From: Sphingomonas sp. LR60
GTDB taxonomy: Bacteria; Pseudomonadota; Alphaproteobacteria; Sphingomonadales; Sphingomonadaceae
Reading direction: 5' to 3'
Length of the DNA: 64,000 bases
Assembly: GCF_036855935.1 (NCBI RefSeq)
Contig: NZ_JASPFK010000001.1
Coordinates: forward strand, 1,924,501 to 1,988,500
The number at the start of each line of letters is the position of its first letter. Positions within the stretch are counted from its first letter, which is position 1. The notes below the pieces were generated by a model. The model made no database searches. It was given only the letters and a program-made list of their open reading frames with translations, and was not told the DNA's origin. This document shows, piece by piece, positions 10,766-19,633 of the stretch. The position numbers and the translations under genes are program-made.

Positions 10766-12627
10766 CTAACCGTTGCTTGCTATAGCATTAGCTTTTCGCG
10801 CCACAAGAATGCGATCCCCTAAACTTAGTCCGTTCAAGGAGTTCATAGCGTATTCCGCCTCTGCGATCGTTTCAAATTGCAGAAAAGCGCAGGAAGATCG
10901 CGCACGACTACGTCTTTTGGGGAACGTAATGTCGACGTTGTACCCTTGTTTGCGGAATGTCGATATTAGCTCAGCCTTACTTAGATTGGTCGGCACATTA
11001 CCAAGGTAAAGCTTGGCACCTTCATTCATTGACGGCATGTCAATTACTGAGCGAGTTTCCTGCTCCGCCTTTTTGCCACGAGCCGCCCCATCTCGTTTTG
11101 GTGGTCGATTTGGATCCGGTATTTTCACCTGAAATCTTGAAACATCCCGAATATTTATTCTTTTAACTTGCGCGATCCTAGTTGCCTTAGCTTTCGGCAT
11201 GGTACTCTCAAGGACATCCTTATCCGTTAGGTTGGTTATAATTTTCCGAAAATCATCAGTGTCGACAATTCCGAGCCCATTTAGAATATCATTCGGTGAC
11301 AGCACCCGGCCATCATAACCCATGACAACGACAGCTTTCTCTTCCCGCGTCAGATCAAGGTGGGAAAAGTTATCCAACCAAATCAAATGCTGCTGAGAGT
11401 ACAAGGTTTTATTACTTAGCCTAACCCCAAAAGTAGTAAGATCGGTGTAAAACTCCGGCTCTTCAAGTTCGTTCGATTTCATAAGCTCATAAATACGACG
11501 AACACCCTCTCCAATCTCTCGCATGTAGCCAATTTCGCGCAACGCTCGCGCCACAAAGGTGTTTCGCGACTGGTGCACTCCCGTGAGGCTATTTAGACTT
11601 TCAATTGTGAGAGTCGAAAGTAGCGATCCGGGACTTCTGACCTCAAGCCGATCATCGAAGATATGAATCTCTATCCCTCGGCCTTCTTGAGAATAGTCGC
11701 GGTGAGCTATGGCATTAATCAAAGCCTCTCTACATGCGTACTCAGGATACATGACCCTTTATTCGAAACGCGCACTATGACTAAGTTTTGTCTGAACAAG
11801 ATATGGTCTCAGCTTATCCCAAGCTGTCTCTACAATCTCTACTACATTGCCTTGAACCTGATCCTCAGAGTAAACATTGTAGTGCTCACCCGTCTCTAGC
11901 CTTGTGCCCGCAACTCTAAGAATTCTTATCTGTGAGCGAGGATGCCACCTCGTCACGTCAATTGCGAAAAGCAAAAGCGCAGCGCGCCTAAGACGAAGAG
12001 TTCCACTAGCAAAATCGGCAAGGCCAAGAAATTGAAGACACTTTTCTTTTGATGTACCTTTTGATATTTGATTTGCCAAAGCCTCCAACGCTGTGGGATT
12101 TAAATCATTTACGGTGGCGTTATCAACAAAGGCCCGGTCATATTCTTGAGAAATTCGCTCAGCTCTGGTATATTGAATTTCTTCAACACTTATTGGCACC
12201 GTCTCAAGGTCCCTTCGCTGGAGACAGCGGCCATCGGAGGTCTGATGAACGTACGCAACGCTCTTCGGAATGTAAAAGTAAAGCACCTCCTTTCCGCCTT
12301 CATCTATTTTTCCAACTTGAACCTCTCCAAGAGGGGTTTTTTTATGAACCCCATCTTTCCAGCACGATCTTAGATAATTTTCGTCCTCATCCGAATGTTT
12401 CAGGCCTGTTACTTTGCCATCGTCTTCAACACCAACCAGCAGAGTCCCTCCATCGGCATTTGCAAATCCGACGAGGGTGCTACAGATATCTTTTGCGATC
12501 TCTTTTCGCGATCGAGCACGTTTCGAATCTGGGGGCCTTAAAGAGCGCTTTTAAATTCACGAAAATGGCTCTCACCGAGTTCAATCGACGTTCGAATGCG
12601 ATCTGCCAAGAGGACGGGTTCAGTCAC
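10766..12627 (-). pseudogene. Broken AlbA_2 (Schlafen-like) ATP-binding protein with C-terminal RNA-recognition motif
   Basis: One protein can be traced through two lesions. From a GTG at 12627 the frame gives IELGESHFREFKSAL, the start of the AlbA_2 domain. One base added to the AAA run at 12540-12542 restores RPPDSKRARSRKEIAKDI, then GFANADGGTLLVGVEDDGKV. An in-frame TAA at 11759-11761 interrupts the protein just before YPEYACREALINAIAHRDYS, the conserved ATPase-like core, which continues to GEGVRRIYELM. A basic linker follows and then an RRM at about 10793-11014, with RNP2-like LYLGNV and RNP1-like SSCAFLQF. The region is clearly AT-richer than both flanks, suggesting transfer. AlbA_2 proteins are often regulators or defence-associated; the RRM fusion is unusual. 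Whether the stop is real or an error cannot be told here. Confidence 0.75.
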
Positions 12628-12816
12628 AATGCTAAATCCAATGCCGCCACCTCGAGTACGAGGTCAGAGAAACGAGATCTTGCGTTAGTAACGCCGCGAA
12701 GTAAATGCTGCATCGGCTAGAGGTTAAGACAGCCAAACAATTTGGCTATCTGCGCTGTCCTACACCCTCCAACAAAAGCCACCCTCCCGCACCCTTTCCG
12801 CAGGAGGACACCGCAC

Positions 12817-13953
12817 ATGACCGTCATGACCCCGATGGAAGGCATCACCGCCCCCGCCCGCCGGGCCACGACGCCGCCTCCAGTCCTCCCCGCCCCAGCC
12901 GAAACCACCCAATCCCGCCGCCACGACGGCTGGTCCGCCACCAACCAGCGCGCCTTCCTCGAGGCGATCGCCGAGGGCCACGGCGTCGACGCCGCCTGCG
13001 CGCACGTCGGCCTGTCCGCCACCTCCGCCTACGCCTTCCGCCGCACCGCCAAGGGCGCGGCCTTTGCGCTCGGCTGGCGCGCCGCGTCGCTCGTCGCGCG
13101 GGAGGTCGTCGCCGAGACGCTGATGGTCCGCGCGCTCGACGGCCATACCGACACCTACACCCGCGCCGACGGCTCGGTCGTCACCCGCCACCGCCACGAC
13201 AACCGCCTCGCGATGAGCCTGCTCGCCCGCCTCGACCGGCAGGTGGAGGCCGCCCCCGACACCGACGTGAAGGCCGCGCGGCTCGTCGCGCAGGACTTCG
13301 ACGCCTATCTCGATCTCGTCCCGCAAGATGGCGGTGCCGCGCGCGCCGGGCTGTTCCTCGCGCAGCGCAGCGGCGCGCTCGATGCCGACGGCGCCAGCGC
13401 CACCGATCTCGCCCCGCTCTACGCGCTCGCCGCCGCGGACCGCTTCGCGCGCACCGGTCACGCCAGCGCCGCCGATGTGCCGGTCGACGATCTCGACCCG
13501 ACGCAGCGCGCGCGATGGACCGCCGAGCAATGGACGCGCGCCGAAGCCGCCGGGCTGGTCGCCTTCGCCGCCCCATCCGCCCTCGCGTCACCCCCGCCGG
13601 CGTCTCAACATTCGCAACATTCGGCCCCGCCCGCCGACCCGGTGTGGTGGGACGACCAGGCACAGGACTGGCGCACCTTCTTCCCGCCGCCCCCGGACTT
13701 CCTCGGTATCGAGGAAGGCGATCCCGCCGATCCCGATTACGAACGCTCGCTGACCGATGCCGAGGAAGCGCTGATGGGCGACCCGCCCGATGACAGCGAC
13801 CGCGGGCTGGTCGCGCAGCTCACCCGCGAACGCGACGCATGGTTCCGCGCGCGCGCCGACCCCCCGCCCCGCCTGAGCCTTACTCGCCTGAACCTTCCCC
13901 GCCCGGCGACGTTGCCCCCGCAGCACTCACCACACAGGAGCCAAGCGAAATGA
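12817..13953 (+). CDS. Hypothetical protein with N-terminal helix-turn-helix-like region
   Basis: The 378-residue product begins at an ATG preceded by CAGGAGGACACCGCAC. Residues about 45-95 (NQRAFLEAIAEGHGVDAACA, then VGLSATSAYAFRRTAKGAAF) resemble the helix-turn-helix start of phage terminase small subunits and similar DNA-binding proteins. The middle is helical and Ala-rich; the C-terminal third is acidic and Pro-rich (WWDDQAQDWRTFFPPPPDF). No enzymatic motif is visible. Its stop overlaps the ATG of the DUF3597 gene (ATGA), so the two are coupled. A perfect 7-bp hairpin (agccaaa/tttggct, 12731-12747) lies in its leader. I do not recognise a function. Confidence 0.7.
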   Translation: MTVMTPMEGITAPARRATTPPPVLPAPAETTQSRRHDGWSATNQRAFLEAIAEGHGVDAACAHVGLSATSAYAFRRTAKGAAFALGWRAASLVAREVVAETLMVRALDGHTDTYTRADGSVVTRHRHDNRLAMSLLARLDRQVEAAPDTDVKAARLVAQDFDAYLDLVPQDGGAARAGLFLAQRSGALDADGASATDLAPLYALAAADRFARTGHASAADVPVDDLDPTQRARWTAEQWTRAEAAGLVAFAAPSALASPPPASQHSQHSAPPADPVWWDDQAQDWRTFFPPPPDFLGIEEGDPADPDYERSLTDAEEALMGDPPDDSDRGLVAQLTRERDAWFRARADPPPRLSLTRLNLPRPATLPPQHSPHRSQAK

Positions 13954-14396
13954 GCATCTTCGGCGCGATCAAGAAGGCGATCTTCGGCGACCACGGCCCG
14001 CTCGGCGGACAGTTCGGCGGCAAGAAGGACGCGCCCGCCGCGGCCCCCGCACCCACGGGGTCGACCGCACCCGGCGCGCCGCCCGCCGCCGCCCCCAGCA
14101 CCGCCCCTGCGCCCGCAGCCGCCACGCCGCAGCAGCCGGTCGATGTCGAGGCGGTGCTCACCGGCATCGCGCACCAGAAGGGCAACCCCGATCTCAATTG
14201 GCGGACGTCGATCGTCGATCTGATGAAGCTGCTCGATCTCGACTCCAGCCTCGCCAACCGCAAGGAACTGGCCACCGAACTCGGCTATAGCGGCGCGAAG
14301 GACGGCTCGGCGGAGATGAACATCTGGCTCCACAAGGCGGTGATGCGCGAGCTGGAGAAGAGCGGCGGCACGGTGCCCGCCGCGCTCAAGGACTGA
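13950..14396 (+). CDS. DUF3597 family protein
   Basis: The 148-residue protein has an N-terminal MSIFGAIKKAIFG helix, an Ala/Pro-rich linker (about residues 30-65), and the conserved DUF3597 C-terminal domain: WRTSIVDLMKLLDLDSSLAN, ELGYSG and MNIWLHKAVMRELEKSGG. The domain is thought to be a small helical fold, of unknown role. The ATG at 13950 overlaps the upstream stop and follows an AGGAG site; the longer frame upstream lies inside the previous gene. Confidence 0.9.
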   Translation: MSIFGAIKKAIFGDHGPLGGQFGGKKDAPAAAPAPTGSTAPGAPPAAAPSTAPAPAAATPQQPVDVEAVLTGIAHQKGNPDLNWRTSIVDLMKLLDLDSSLANRKELATELGYSGAKDGSAEMNIWLHKAVMRELEKSGGTVPAALKD

Positions 14397-14417
14397 CGGC
14401 CAGCCGGACGGCGGCGA

Positions 14418-15128
14418 TCAATCGTCGCCGTCCAGCTCGGGATAATGGCGGAAGATGCCGTCGGTATTGAACGCCACCCGCCGTTCGCTCGCCAGATAGG
14501 CCGCGACCGCCGGCAGCGCCGCGACCGTGTCGTGCAGCGCCGCCATCCGCGGATAGTCCCCGGCCAGCGCCGCCATCCGCCCCGGGAACATGTAGCGCAG
14601 CCCTGCGACGATCTGGAACAACGCCGTGTCGACCCCGCTCCACGCCTCGCCCGCCACGAACGGACCGGTCTCCGCCCCCAGCGCCGCCTCGAAATGGTCG
14701 AGGAACTTGGGCAGGCGCGCGTCGCGGAACTGCGCCGCCGTCCGTAACGCCTCGGCGCGTTGCTCGTCGTAATAGGCCATCGGATCGACCGGGTGATGCA
14801 CCGCATGAACCTCCGCGACCAGATCGGCGACGGTCAGTTGCAACTGGTGCAGCCAGTACCGCGTCGCCGCGTCGCGCGGGCCGAGGCCATGCCGGTCCTG
14901 CAGGAACAGCACGATGTCGGCGACCTGCGCCACGGTCATGTCGTCCGCGACCAGATATGGCGGCGCGAACGGCGCGCGCGGTCCCCGCGCCGCCATGTCG
15001 CGCAACATCGCCTCCGCCCCGTCGTCCCGCGCCCGGTCGCGATAGGCGATGCCGCCCGCTTCCAGCACCAGCCGCACGAACTCGCCGCGCCCCTGGATCG
15101 TCGGCCAATACCACAGGTCGTACGTCAT
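14418..15128 (-). CDS. Glutathione S-transferase family protein
   Basis: The product has 236 residues. The N-terminus (MTYDLWYWPTIQGRGEFVRL) is the thioredoxin-like GST domain, with Tyr/Trp in the position used for thiol activation in sigma/alpha-type GSTs and VLEAGGIAY following. The C-terminal helical domain has GEAWSGVDTALFQIVAGL, matching the N-capping D-x-x-LF pattern. Cytosolic; substrate unknown. The ATG overlaps the stop of bolA (ATGA on the minus strand), so it is the second gene of a bolA-gst pair. Confidence 0.85.
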   Translation of the reverse strand: MTYDLWYWPTIQGRGEFVRLVLEAGGIAYRDRARDDGAEAMLRDMAARGPRAPFAPPYLVADDMTVAQVADIVLFLQDRHGLGPRDAATRYWLHQLQLTVADLVAEVHAVHHPVDPMAYYDEQRAEALRTAAQFRDARLPKFLDHFEAALGAETGPFVAGEAWSGVDTALFQIVAGLRYMFPGRMAALAGDYPRMAALHDTVAALPAVAAYLASERRVAFNTDGIFRHYPELDGDD

Positions 15129-15394
15129 TCGCCGGGCGCCTTGGCCTGGATGGCGAGCGCATGGATGCGCTCGGCGAGCAGATCGGCGAGCGCGTGGTTG
15201 ATGAGCCGCTGCCGCGCGACCCGCGACTGCCTGGCAAACGCCGCGCTCTCGACGATGACGCGGAAGTGGCTCTCGCCCGTCCCGTCGTCGCCGAGATGCC
15301 CGCGATGCTGCGCGCTTTCGTTGAGGACCTCGAGCCGGGTCGGGGTGAGCGCGGCGGTCAGCCGCGCGGTGATCAAGGTGGCGATGTCAGTCAT
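15125..15394 (-). CDS. bolA: BolA family protein
   Basis: The 89-residue product has the BolA/IbaG fold signature: an N-terminal helix (ITARLTAALTPTRLEVLNES), SHFRVIVESAAF, and RVARQRLINHALADLL, including the conserved RHR/RLI-type helix and an HALA segment near the C-terminus. BolA proteins bind monothiol glutaredoxins through a shared iron-sulfur cluster and influence iron homeostasis and transcription. It precedes and overlaps the GST gene. Confidence 0.9.
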   Translation of the reverse strand: MTDIATLITARLTAALTPTRLEVLNESAQHRGHLGDDGTGESHFRVIVESAAFARQSRVARQRLINHALADLLAERIHALAIQAKAPGE

Positions 15395-15436
15395 GCGACC
15401 CCATATAGCGCCCTTTGTGCGTCAAGCGACGAGTGA

Positions 15437-16033
15437 GTGGTGAAGCCCCAGAACGATCGACCCCATACGCGTTTCCATGGCCGGGTGGCGGACTCGGAAC
15501 GGCCGTGCGCGCATCCCGGCTGTGCCGAGCCGGGCGAGTTCCGCGCGCCTCCGCTCGAAGGCGCCGGCGCACACGACGGCCCGCCGCGCTTCCGCTGGTT
15601 CTGCCTCGACCACGTCCGGGCGTTCAACGCGGGCTATAATTACTTCGACGGCATGACCGCCGACGAGATCCATCAGGCGCAGCGCCCGCTGGCGGGATGG
15701 GAAGGCGAGACGCGTGCCTTCTCCCGCACGCGGATGGGCGATCAAGGGCCGCGCTGGGCCGACTTCACCGATCCGCTCGACGCGATCGGCGCGAAATATG
15801 CGCGCGCACCCTCGAAAGCGAACGGCCGTCCCTTGTCGCTGGAAGATCGCCGCAGTCTGGAGACGCTCGGGCTACCGTCCGACGCCGATCGCAGTGCGCT
15901 GCGCAAACGCTATTCGGAACTCGTCCGCCGCTATCACCCCGATCGCAACGGCGGCGACCGCACGCACGAGGCGGCGCTTCGCAAGGTCATCACCGCCTAT
16001 CAGCACCTTCGCCGCGCACCGGCCTTCGCGTGA
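15437..16033 (+). CDS. J-domain (DnaJ-like) protein
   Basis: The 198-residue protein has a Cys/His-containing N-terminal part (RPCAHPGCAEPGEFRAPP, then RWFCLDHVRAFNAGYNYF) that could bind zinc, and a C-terminal J domain (about residues 135-195): LEDRRSLETLGLPSDADRSA, RYSELVRRYHPDRNGGDR with the HPD tripeptide, and AALRKVITAYQHLR. The HPD motif stimulates the ATPase of Hsp70. The start is a GTG at 15437; no ATG is suitably placed. It is divergent from bolA and convergent with the ClpP-like gene. The Hsp70 partner cannot be named from here. Confidence 0.85.
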   Translation: MVKPQNDRPHTRFHGRVADSERPCAHPGCAEPGEFRAPPLEGAGAHDGPPRFRWFCLDHVRAFNAGYNYFDGMTADEIHQAQRPLAGWEGETRAFSRTRMGDQGPRWADFTDPLDAIGAKYARAPSKANGRPLSLEDRRSLETLGLPSDADRSALRKRYSELVRRYHPDRNGGDRTHEAALRKVITAYQHLRRAPAFA

Positions 16034-16036
16034 CGA

Positions 16037-16609
16037 TCAGATGATGTCGAGCACCAGCCCGAGGTCACGCGCCTCGGTCGCCTCGATATACCAATTGTTC
16101 GGCGCACGCTCCTTGAGGTCGTCGAGCGACACCTTGCTCCCGCGCACCAGATCCGCAAACCCTTCTTCCTGGATGCGGATCGAGTCCTCGATCTCGTTGA
16201 GCTTGGCCTTGAGCACCGGCGCCAGCGTGTTGAGCGGGCCTGACAGCTTGATGGTCGAATCCATCAACCGCTCGTGGATCATGATCCGCGAGTTCCGCGT
16301 CAGGAACCGCTTGTCGACCGGAAAGGCGGACATGAACGTCGCCCCCGCCGAATAGACCGCGACCTTGCCGAGGAACAGCGCCTCACGACCCGTATATTCC
16401 CGCAGCAGCCGGATCGTATCGCCCATCGCCCGCGCCATTTCCGGATCGCCGCCCAGCGTCGTGATCGACACGACGATCGGTCCCTCGCCCGGCACGGTGG
16501 CGAGCTGGTCCTTGAAATTGGCGTACATCATATCGTCCACGGTGCCGTGGAGCTGGATGTGCGGCACCGCGAGCAGCGGGTACGAACTGGCGTTGTGGTT
16601 TTCGGTCAT
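16037..16609 (-). CDS. ClpP-like ATP-dependent protease subunit (peptidase S14)
   Basis: The 190-residue product is the length of ClpP but diverged. It shows the oxyanion-region segment VVSITTLGGDPEMARAM, the nucleophile elbow AVYSAGATFMSAF (Ser in the usual position) and IMIHERL with the catalytic His. It ends in EATEARDLGLVLDII, equivalent to the A-x-x-YGLID end of ClpP. It is probably a paralogue of the housekeeping ClpP; the partner ATPase is unknown. It stands alone downstream of the sdh operon on the same strand, separated by a terminator-like hairpin. Confidence 0.85.
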   Translation of the reverse strand: MTENHNASSYPLLAVPHIQLHGTVDDMMYANFKDQLATVPGEGPIVVSITTLGGDPEMARAMGDTIRLLREYTGREALFLGKVAVYSAGATFMSAFPVDKRFLTRNSRIMIHERLMDSTIKLSGPLNTLAPVLKAKLNEIEDSIRIQEEGFADLVRGSKVSLDDLKERAPNNWYIEATEARDLGLVLDII

Positions 16610-16817
16610 GCCGCGCTCAAGCCGCGAGCACCGTCAGGGTTCCGCCGCTGTCCTACATCGCGGCGATACGGTAGGTGGAGCGTGTCATTCGGCACACGCT
16701 CTTTCCCAAGTCCGGTTTGATCGCGCCAATCTGTGGAGCGCTACACCGAATCCAATTCAGCACCCGCGGCCTGACCCGGGGTCCCGCTTCTTCTGGCGAA
16801 TGGACGAAGGAAGCGAG

Positions 16818-16838
16818 GCCCCGGCTCAAGGCCGGGGC
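16818..16838 (-). terminator. Terminator-like hairpin after sdhA
   Basis: An 8-bp GC-rich stem (gccccggc/gccggggc) with a five-base loop lies 8 bases beyond the sdhA stop. No clear T-run follows. It also resembles one of the local extragenic palindromes. Confidence 0.5.
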
Positions 16839-16845
16839 GCAGGGA

Positions 16846-18651
16846 TCAGTAAACGCGCTTCTTCGGCTTGATATATTCGGCATCGTCGGTGAGCGTGTAA
16901 TCGTGCACCGGACGATAATCGATCGCGGTCGCGCCACCCTTGCCGCCCCAACCGTCGAAGGTGGTGATCGTGTGCTTCATCCAGTTCGAGTCGTCGCGCT
17001 CGGGGAAGTCCTCGTGCATGTGCGCACCGCGGCTTTCCTTGCGGTTCTCGGCGCTCTTCATCGTCACGACCGCCTGGCCAATCAGATTGTCGAGTTCCAT
17101 CGTCTCGACCAGATCGGTGTTCCAGACCAGCGAGCGATCGGCGACGCTGACATCGTTCATGCCCTGATAGATCGCCTCGATCTTGCCGACGCCCTCCTGC
17201 AGCAACGCGCTGTCGCGGAACACCGCACAGTGGCGCTGCATCGTCCGCTGCATCTCGGCGCGCAGCTTGGCGGTCGGCGTGCCACCCTTGGCGTTGCGGA
17301 AATGGTCGAGCCGGCCGAGCGCCATCTCCTCCGAGCCCTTGGGCAGCGGCTTGTGCGGCGTGTTCGGCTTGAGCATCTCCTTGAGGCGCAAGCCCGTCGC
17401 GCGCCCGAACACCACGAGATCGATCAGCGAATTGGAACCGAGCCGGTTCGCGCCGTGTACCGACACGCACGCCGCCTCGCCGACCGCGAACAGCCCAGGA
17501 ACCACCGAGTCCGGATCGCCGTCCTTCAGCCGCACGACCTCGCCGTGATAGTTACACGGGATGCCACCCATGTTGTAATGGACCGTCGGCGTCACCGGCA
17601 GCGGCTGGCGCGTCAGGTCTACGCCCGCGAAGATCTTCCCCGTCTCGGTAATTCCGGGCAACCGCTCGTGCAGCACCTTGGGATCGATATGGTCGAGGTG
17701 GAGGTAGATGTGGTCCTTGTCCTTGCCGACGCCGCGCCCCTCGCGCATCTCCATCGCCATCGAGCGCGCGACGACGTCACGGCTCGCCAGGTCCTTGGCG
17801 GACGGCGCATAGCGTTCCATGAACCGCTCGCCTTCGGAGTTGGTCAGGTAACCGCCCTCGCCGCGTGCGCCCTCCGTGATGAGCACGCCCGCGCCATAGA
17901 TGCCGGTCGGGTGGAACTGCACGAACTCCATGTCCTGCAACGCCAGGCCCGCACGCAGCGCCATGCCGTTGCCGTCGCCGGTGCAGGTGTGCGCCGATGT
18001 CGCCGACTGGTAGACGCGCCCGCCGCCACCGGTCGCCAACACGACGGCATGGGCGCGGAAGCGGTGGATCGAACCGTCTTCCATGCACAAGGCGATCACG
18101 CCGCGGCACTCGCCGTTTTCCATGATCAGGTCGAGCGCGAAATATTCGACGTAGAAGTCCGCGTCATACTTCAGGCTCTGCTGGTACAGCGCGTGCAGCA
18201 TCGCATGGCCGGTACGATCGGCGGCGGCGCAGGTGCGCTGCACCGGCGGGCCTTCGCCCATGTTCTGCATGTGGCCGCCGAACGGCCGCTGGTAGATCGT
18301 ACCGTTGTCGTTGCGGCTGAACGGCACGCCGGCGTGCTCCAGCTCGTAGACCGCGGCGGGTGCCTCGCGCACCATATATTCGATCGCGTCTTGGTCGCCG
18401 AGCCAGTCGGAGCCTTTGACGGTGTCGAACATATGCCAGGACCAATGGTCCGGCGTGTTGTTGCCCAGCGAGGCCGCGATGCCGCCTTGCGCCGCCACGG
18501 TGTGGCTGCGGGTCGGGAACACCTTGGTGATGCAGGCGGTCTTCAGGCCGCTCTCGGCGATGCCCATCGTGGCACGCAGGCCCGAGCCGCCCGCACCCAC
18601 GACGACGGCGTCATAGGTGTGGTCGATGATCTTGTAAGCGTCGGCGGACAT
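16846..18651 (-). CDS. sdhA: Succinate dehydrogenase flavoprotein subunit
   Basis: The protein has 601 residues, full length for SdhA, which oxidises succinate to fumarate with covalently bound FAD. Visible motifs are the dinucleotide fold [13 protein letters not shown], the flavinylation segment [13 protein letters not shown] (His), [20 protein letters not shown] with the substrate-binding region, and [12 protein letters not shown]. The C-terminal Arg-rich segment ..[16 protein letters not shown] is typical of the alphaproteobacterial form. Its ATG overlaps the sdhD stop by one base. No sdhB follows; the next gene is the unrelated ClpP-like protease. Confidence 0.98.
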   Translation of the reverse strand: MSADAYKIIDHTYDAVVVGAGGSGLRATMGIAESGLKTACITKVFPTRSHTVAAQGGIAASLGNNTPDHWSWHMFDTVKGSDWLGDQDAIEYMVREAPAAVYELEHAGVPFSRNDNGTIYQRPFGGHMQNMGEGPPVQRTCAAADRTGHAMLHALYQQSLKYDADFYVEYFALDLIMENGECRGVIALCMEDGSIHRFRAHAVVLATGGGGRVYQSATSAHTCTGDGNGMALRAGLALQDMEFVQFHPTGIYGAGVLITEGARGEGGYLTNSEGERFMERYAPSAKDLASRDVVARSMAMEMREGRGVGKDKDHIYLHLDHIDPKVLHERLPGITETGKIFAGVDLTRQPLPVTPTVHYNMGGIPCNYHGEVVRLKDGDPDSVVPGLFAVGEAACVSVHGANRLGSNSLIDLVVFGRATGLRLKEMLKPNTPHKPLPKGSEEMALGRLDHFRNAKGGTPTAKLRAEMQRTMQRHCAVFRDSALLQEGVGKIEAIYQGMNDVSVADRSLVWNTDLVETMELDNLIGQAVVTMKSAENRKESRGAHMHEDFPERDDSNWMKHTITTFDGWGGKGGATAIDYRPVHDYTLTDDAEYIKPKKRVY

Positions 18652-19028
18652 CAGGCGGTGGCTCCGAAAGCGACCTTGAGGATCGAGAAGATGGCGGTGC
18701 CGGCGGTCGCCAGCGTGAAGACATTGACGAGGACGGTCAGCACGAAACGGCTTTCCTTATGCGCATAATCCTCGATCACCACCTGCAGGCCGAGGCGGAA
18801 GTGATAGAAGACCGACGCGATCAGCAGCGCCATCGGGATCGCGGCCCATGCCGAATGCAGCCACAGCCGCACGGTCGCATGGTCATAGGACGGCAGCGAC
18901 GCGATCGACGCGAGCAGCCAGACCATCAGCAGGAAATTGGTGCCGGCGGTCAGCTTCTGGTGCCACCAATGGTGCGCGCCGTGCCCGGCGCTGCCCAGCC
19001 CGCGGACGCGGCCGATCTCGGTACCCAT
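18651..19028 (-). CDS. sdhD: Succinate dehydrogenase hydrophobic membrane anchor subunit
   Basis: The 125-residue product has three predicted transmembrane helices (around residues 32-48, 62-76 and 98-118) and the SdhD pattern [20 protein letters not shown] near the N-terminus. SdhC and SdhD anchor the complex and form the quinone and haem b sites. The start at 19028 overlaps the sdhC stop by one base and the gene ends overlapping sdhA, so sdhC-sdhD-sdhA are tightly coupled. Confidence 0.93.
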   Translation of the reverse strand: MGTEIGRVRGLGSAGHGAHHWWHQKLTAGTNFLLMVWLLASIASLPSYDHATVRLWLHSAWAAIPMALLIASVFYHFRLGLQVVIEDYAHKESRFVLTVLVNVFTLATAGTAIFSILKVAFGATA

Positions 19029-19453
19029 TACTTGACCCCCAGATAAAGCCAGAACGCGATCGTCAGCAGCGTCGATGCGACGAAGGTCAGCAGCGCCAGC
19101 CGCTGGTTCACCTTCAGTTCGAACGCGGCGCCCGTGTCCATCACCAGATGGCGGATACCGCTCATCATATGCTGGAACAGCGACCACGTCAGCCCGACGC
19201 CGACGATCCAGCCCAGGATGTTCAGCGCGCCCGTGGAGGTAGTGAACACGTCGAGGAACACGCCATAGGCTGCAGGGCCCGCGGCGATCGCGGCCAGCCA
19301 CCAGACCAGCAACAGCGTACCGACGGTCGCCATCCCGTCGCCGGTCACGCGGTGCATGATCGACGCGGTCATCGCCGGGCTCCAGCGATAGTGCAATTGC
19401 ATGGGACCGCTGAACAGGTGCGGGCTGCGCGGGCGGGCGGGTTTCGAGGCCAA
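19028..19453 (-). CDS. sdhC: Succinate dehydrogenase cytochrome b556 subunit
   Basis: The 141-residue product carries the SdhC signature RPRSPHLF near the N-terminus, followed by SIMHRVTGDGM, in which Ser and Arg contribute to the quinone site. Three transmembrane helices follow, with the haem-ligand segment SLFQHMMSGIRHLVMD. It is the first gene of sdhCDA; the promoter should lie in 19454-19600. Confidence 0.95.
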   Translation of the reverse strand: MASKPARPRSPHLFSGPMQLHYRWSPAMTASIMHRVTGDGMATVGTLLLVWWLAAIAAGPAAYGVFLDVFTTSTGALNILGWIVGVGLTWSLFQHMMSGIRHLVMDTGAAFELKVNQRLALLTFVASTLLTIAFWLYLGVK

Positions 19454-19633
19454 GCGCGAAATTCCTTGAATGTGGGCCGGTGCTGGCGAGTTTGCGGGGG
19501 TCTATGCGTCCGCGGCGAACGCGATGCAAGCTCGGCGGTCGCCGCCAGCCCGCCAAAGTCGGGTCCGGTCCCTAACCCGCTGTTAAGGGATGGTTGTTAG
19601 TCCGATGCCCGAACCAATTACTGTACGGAGCAG

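Noticed and set aside
12700..12770. A tRNA-like or attachment site at the right edge of the AT-rich region
   Set aside because: Only a 7-bp hairpin (agccaaa/tttggct) is present; there is no cloverleaf and no direct repeat with the uvrA-proximal edge.
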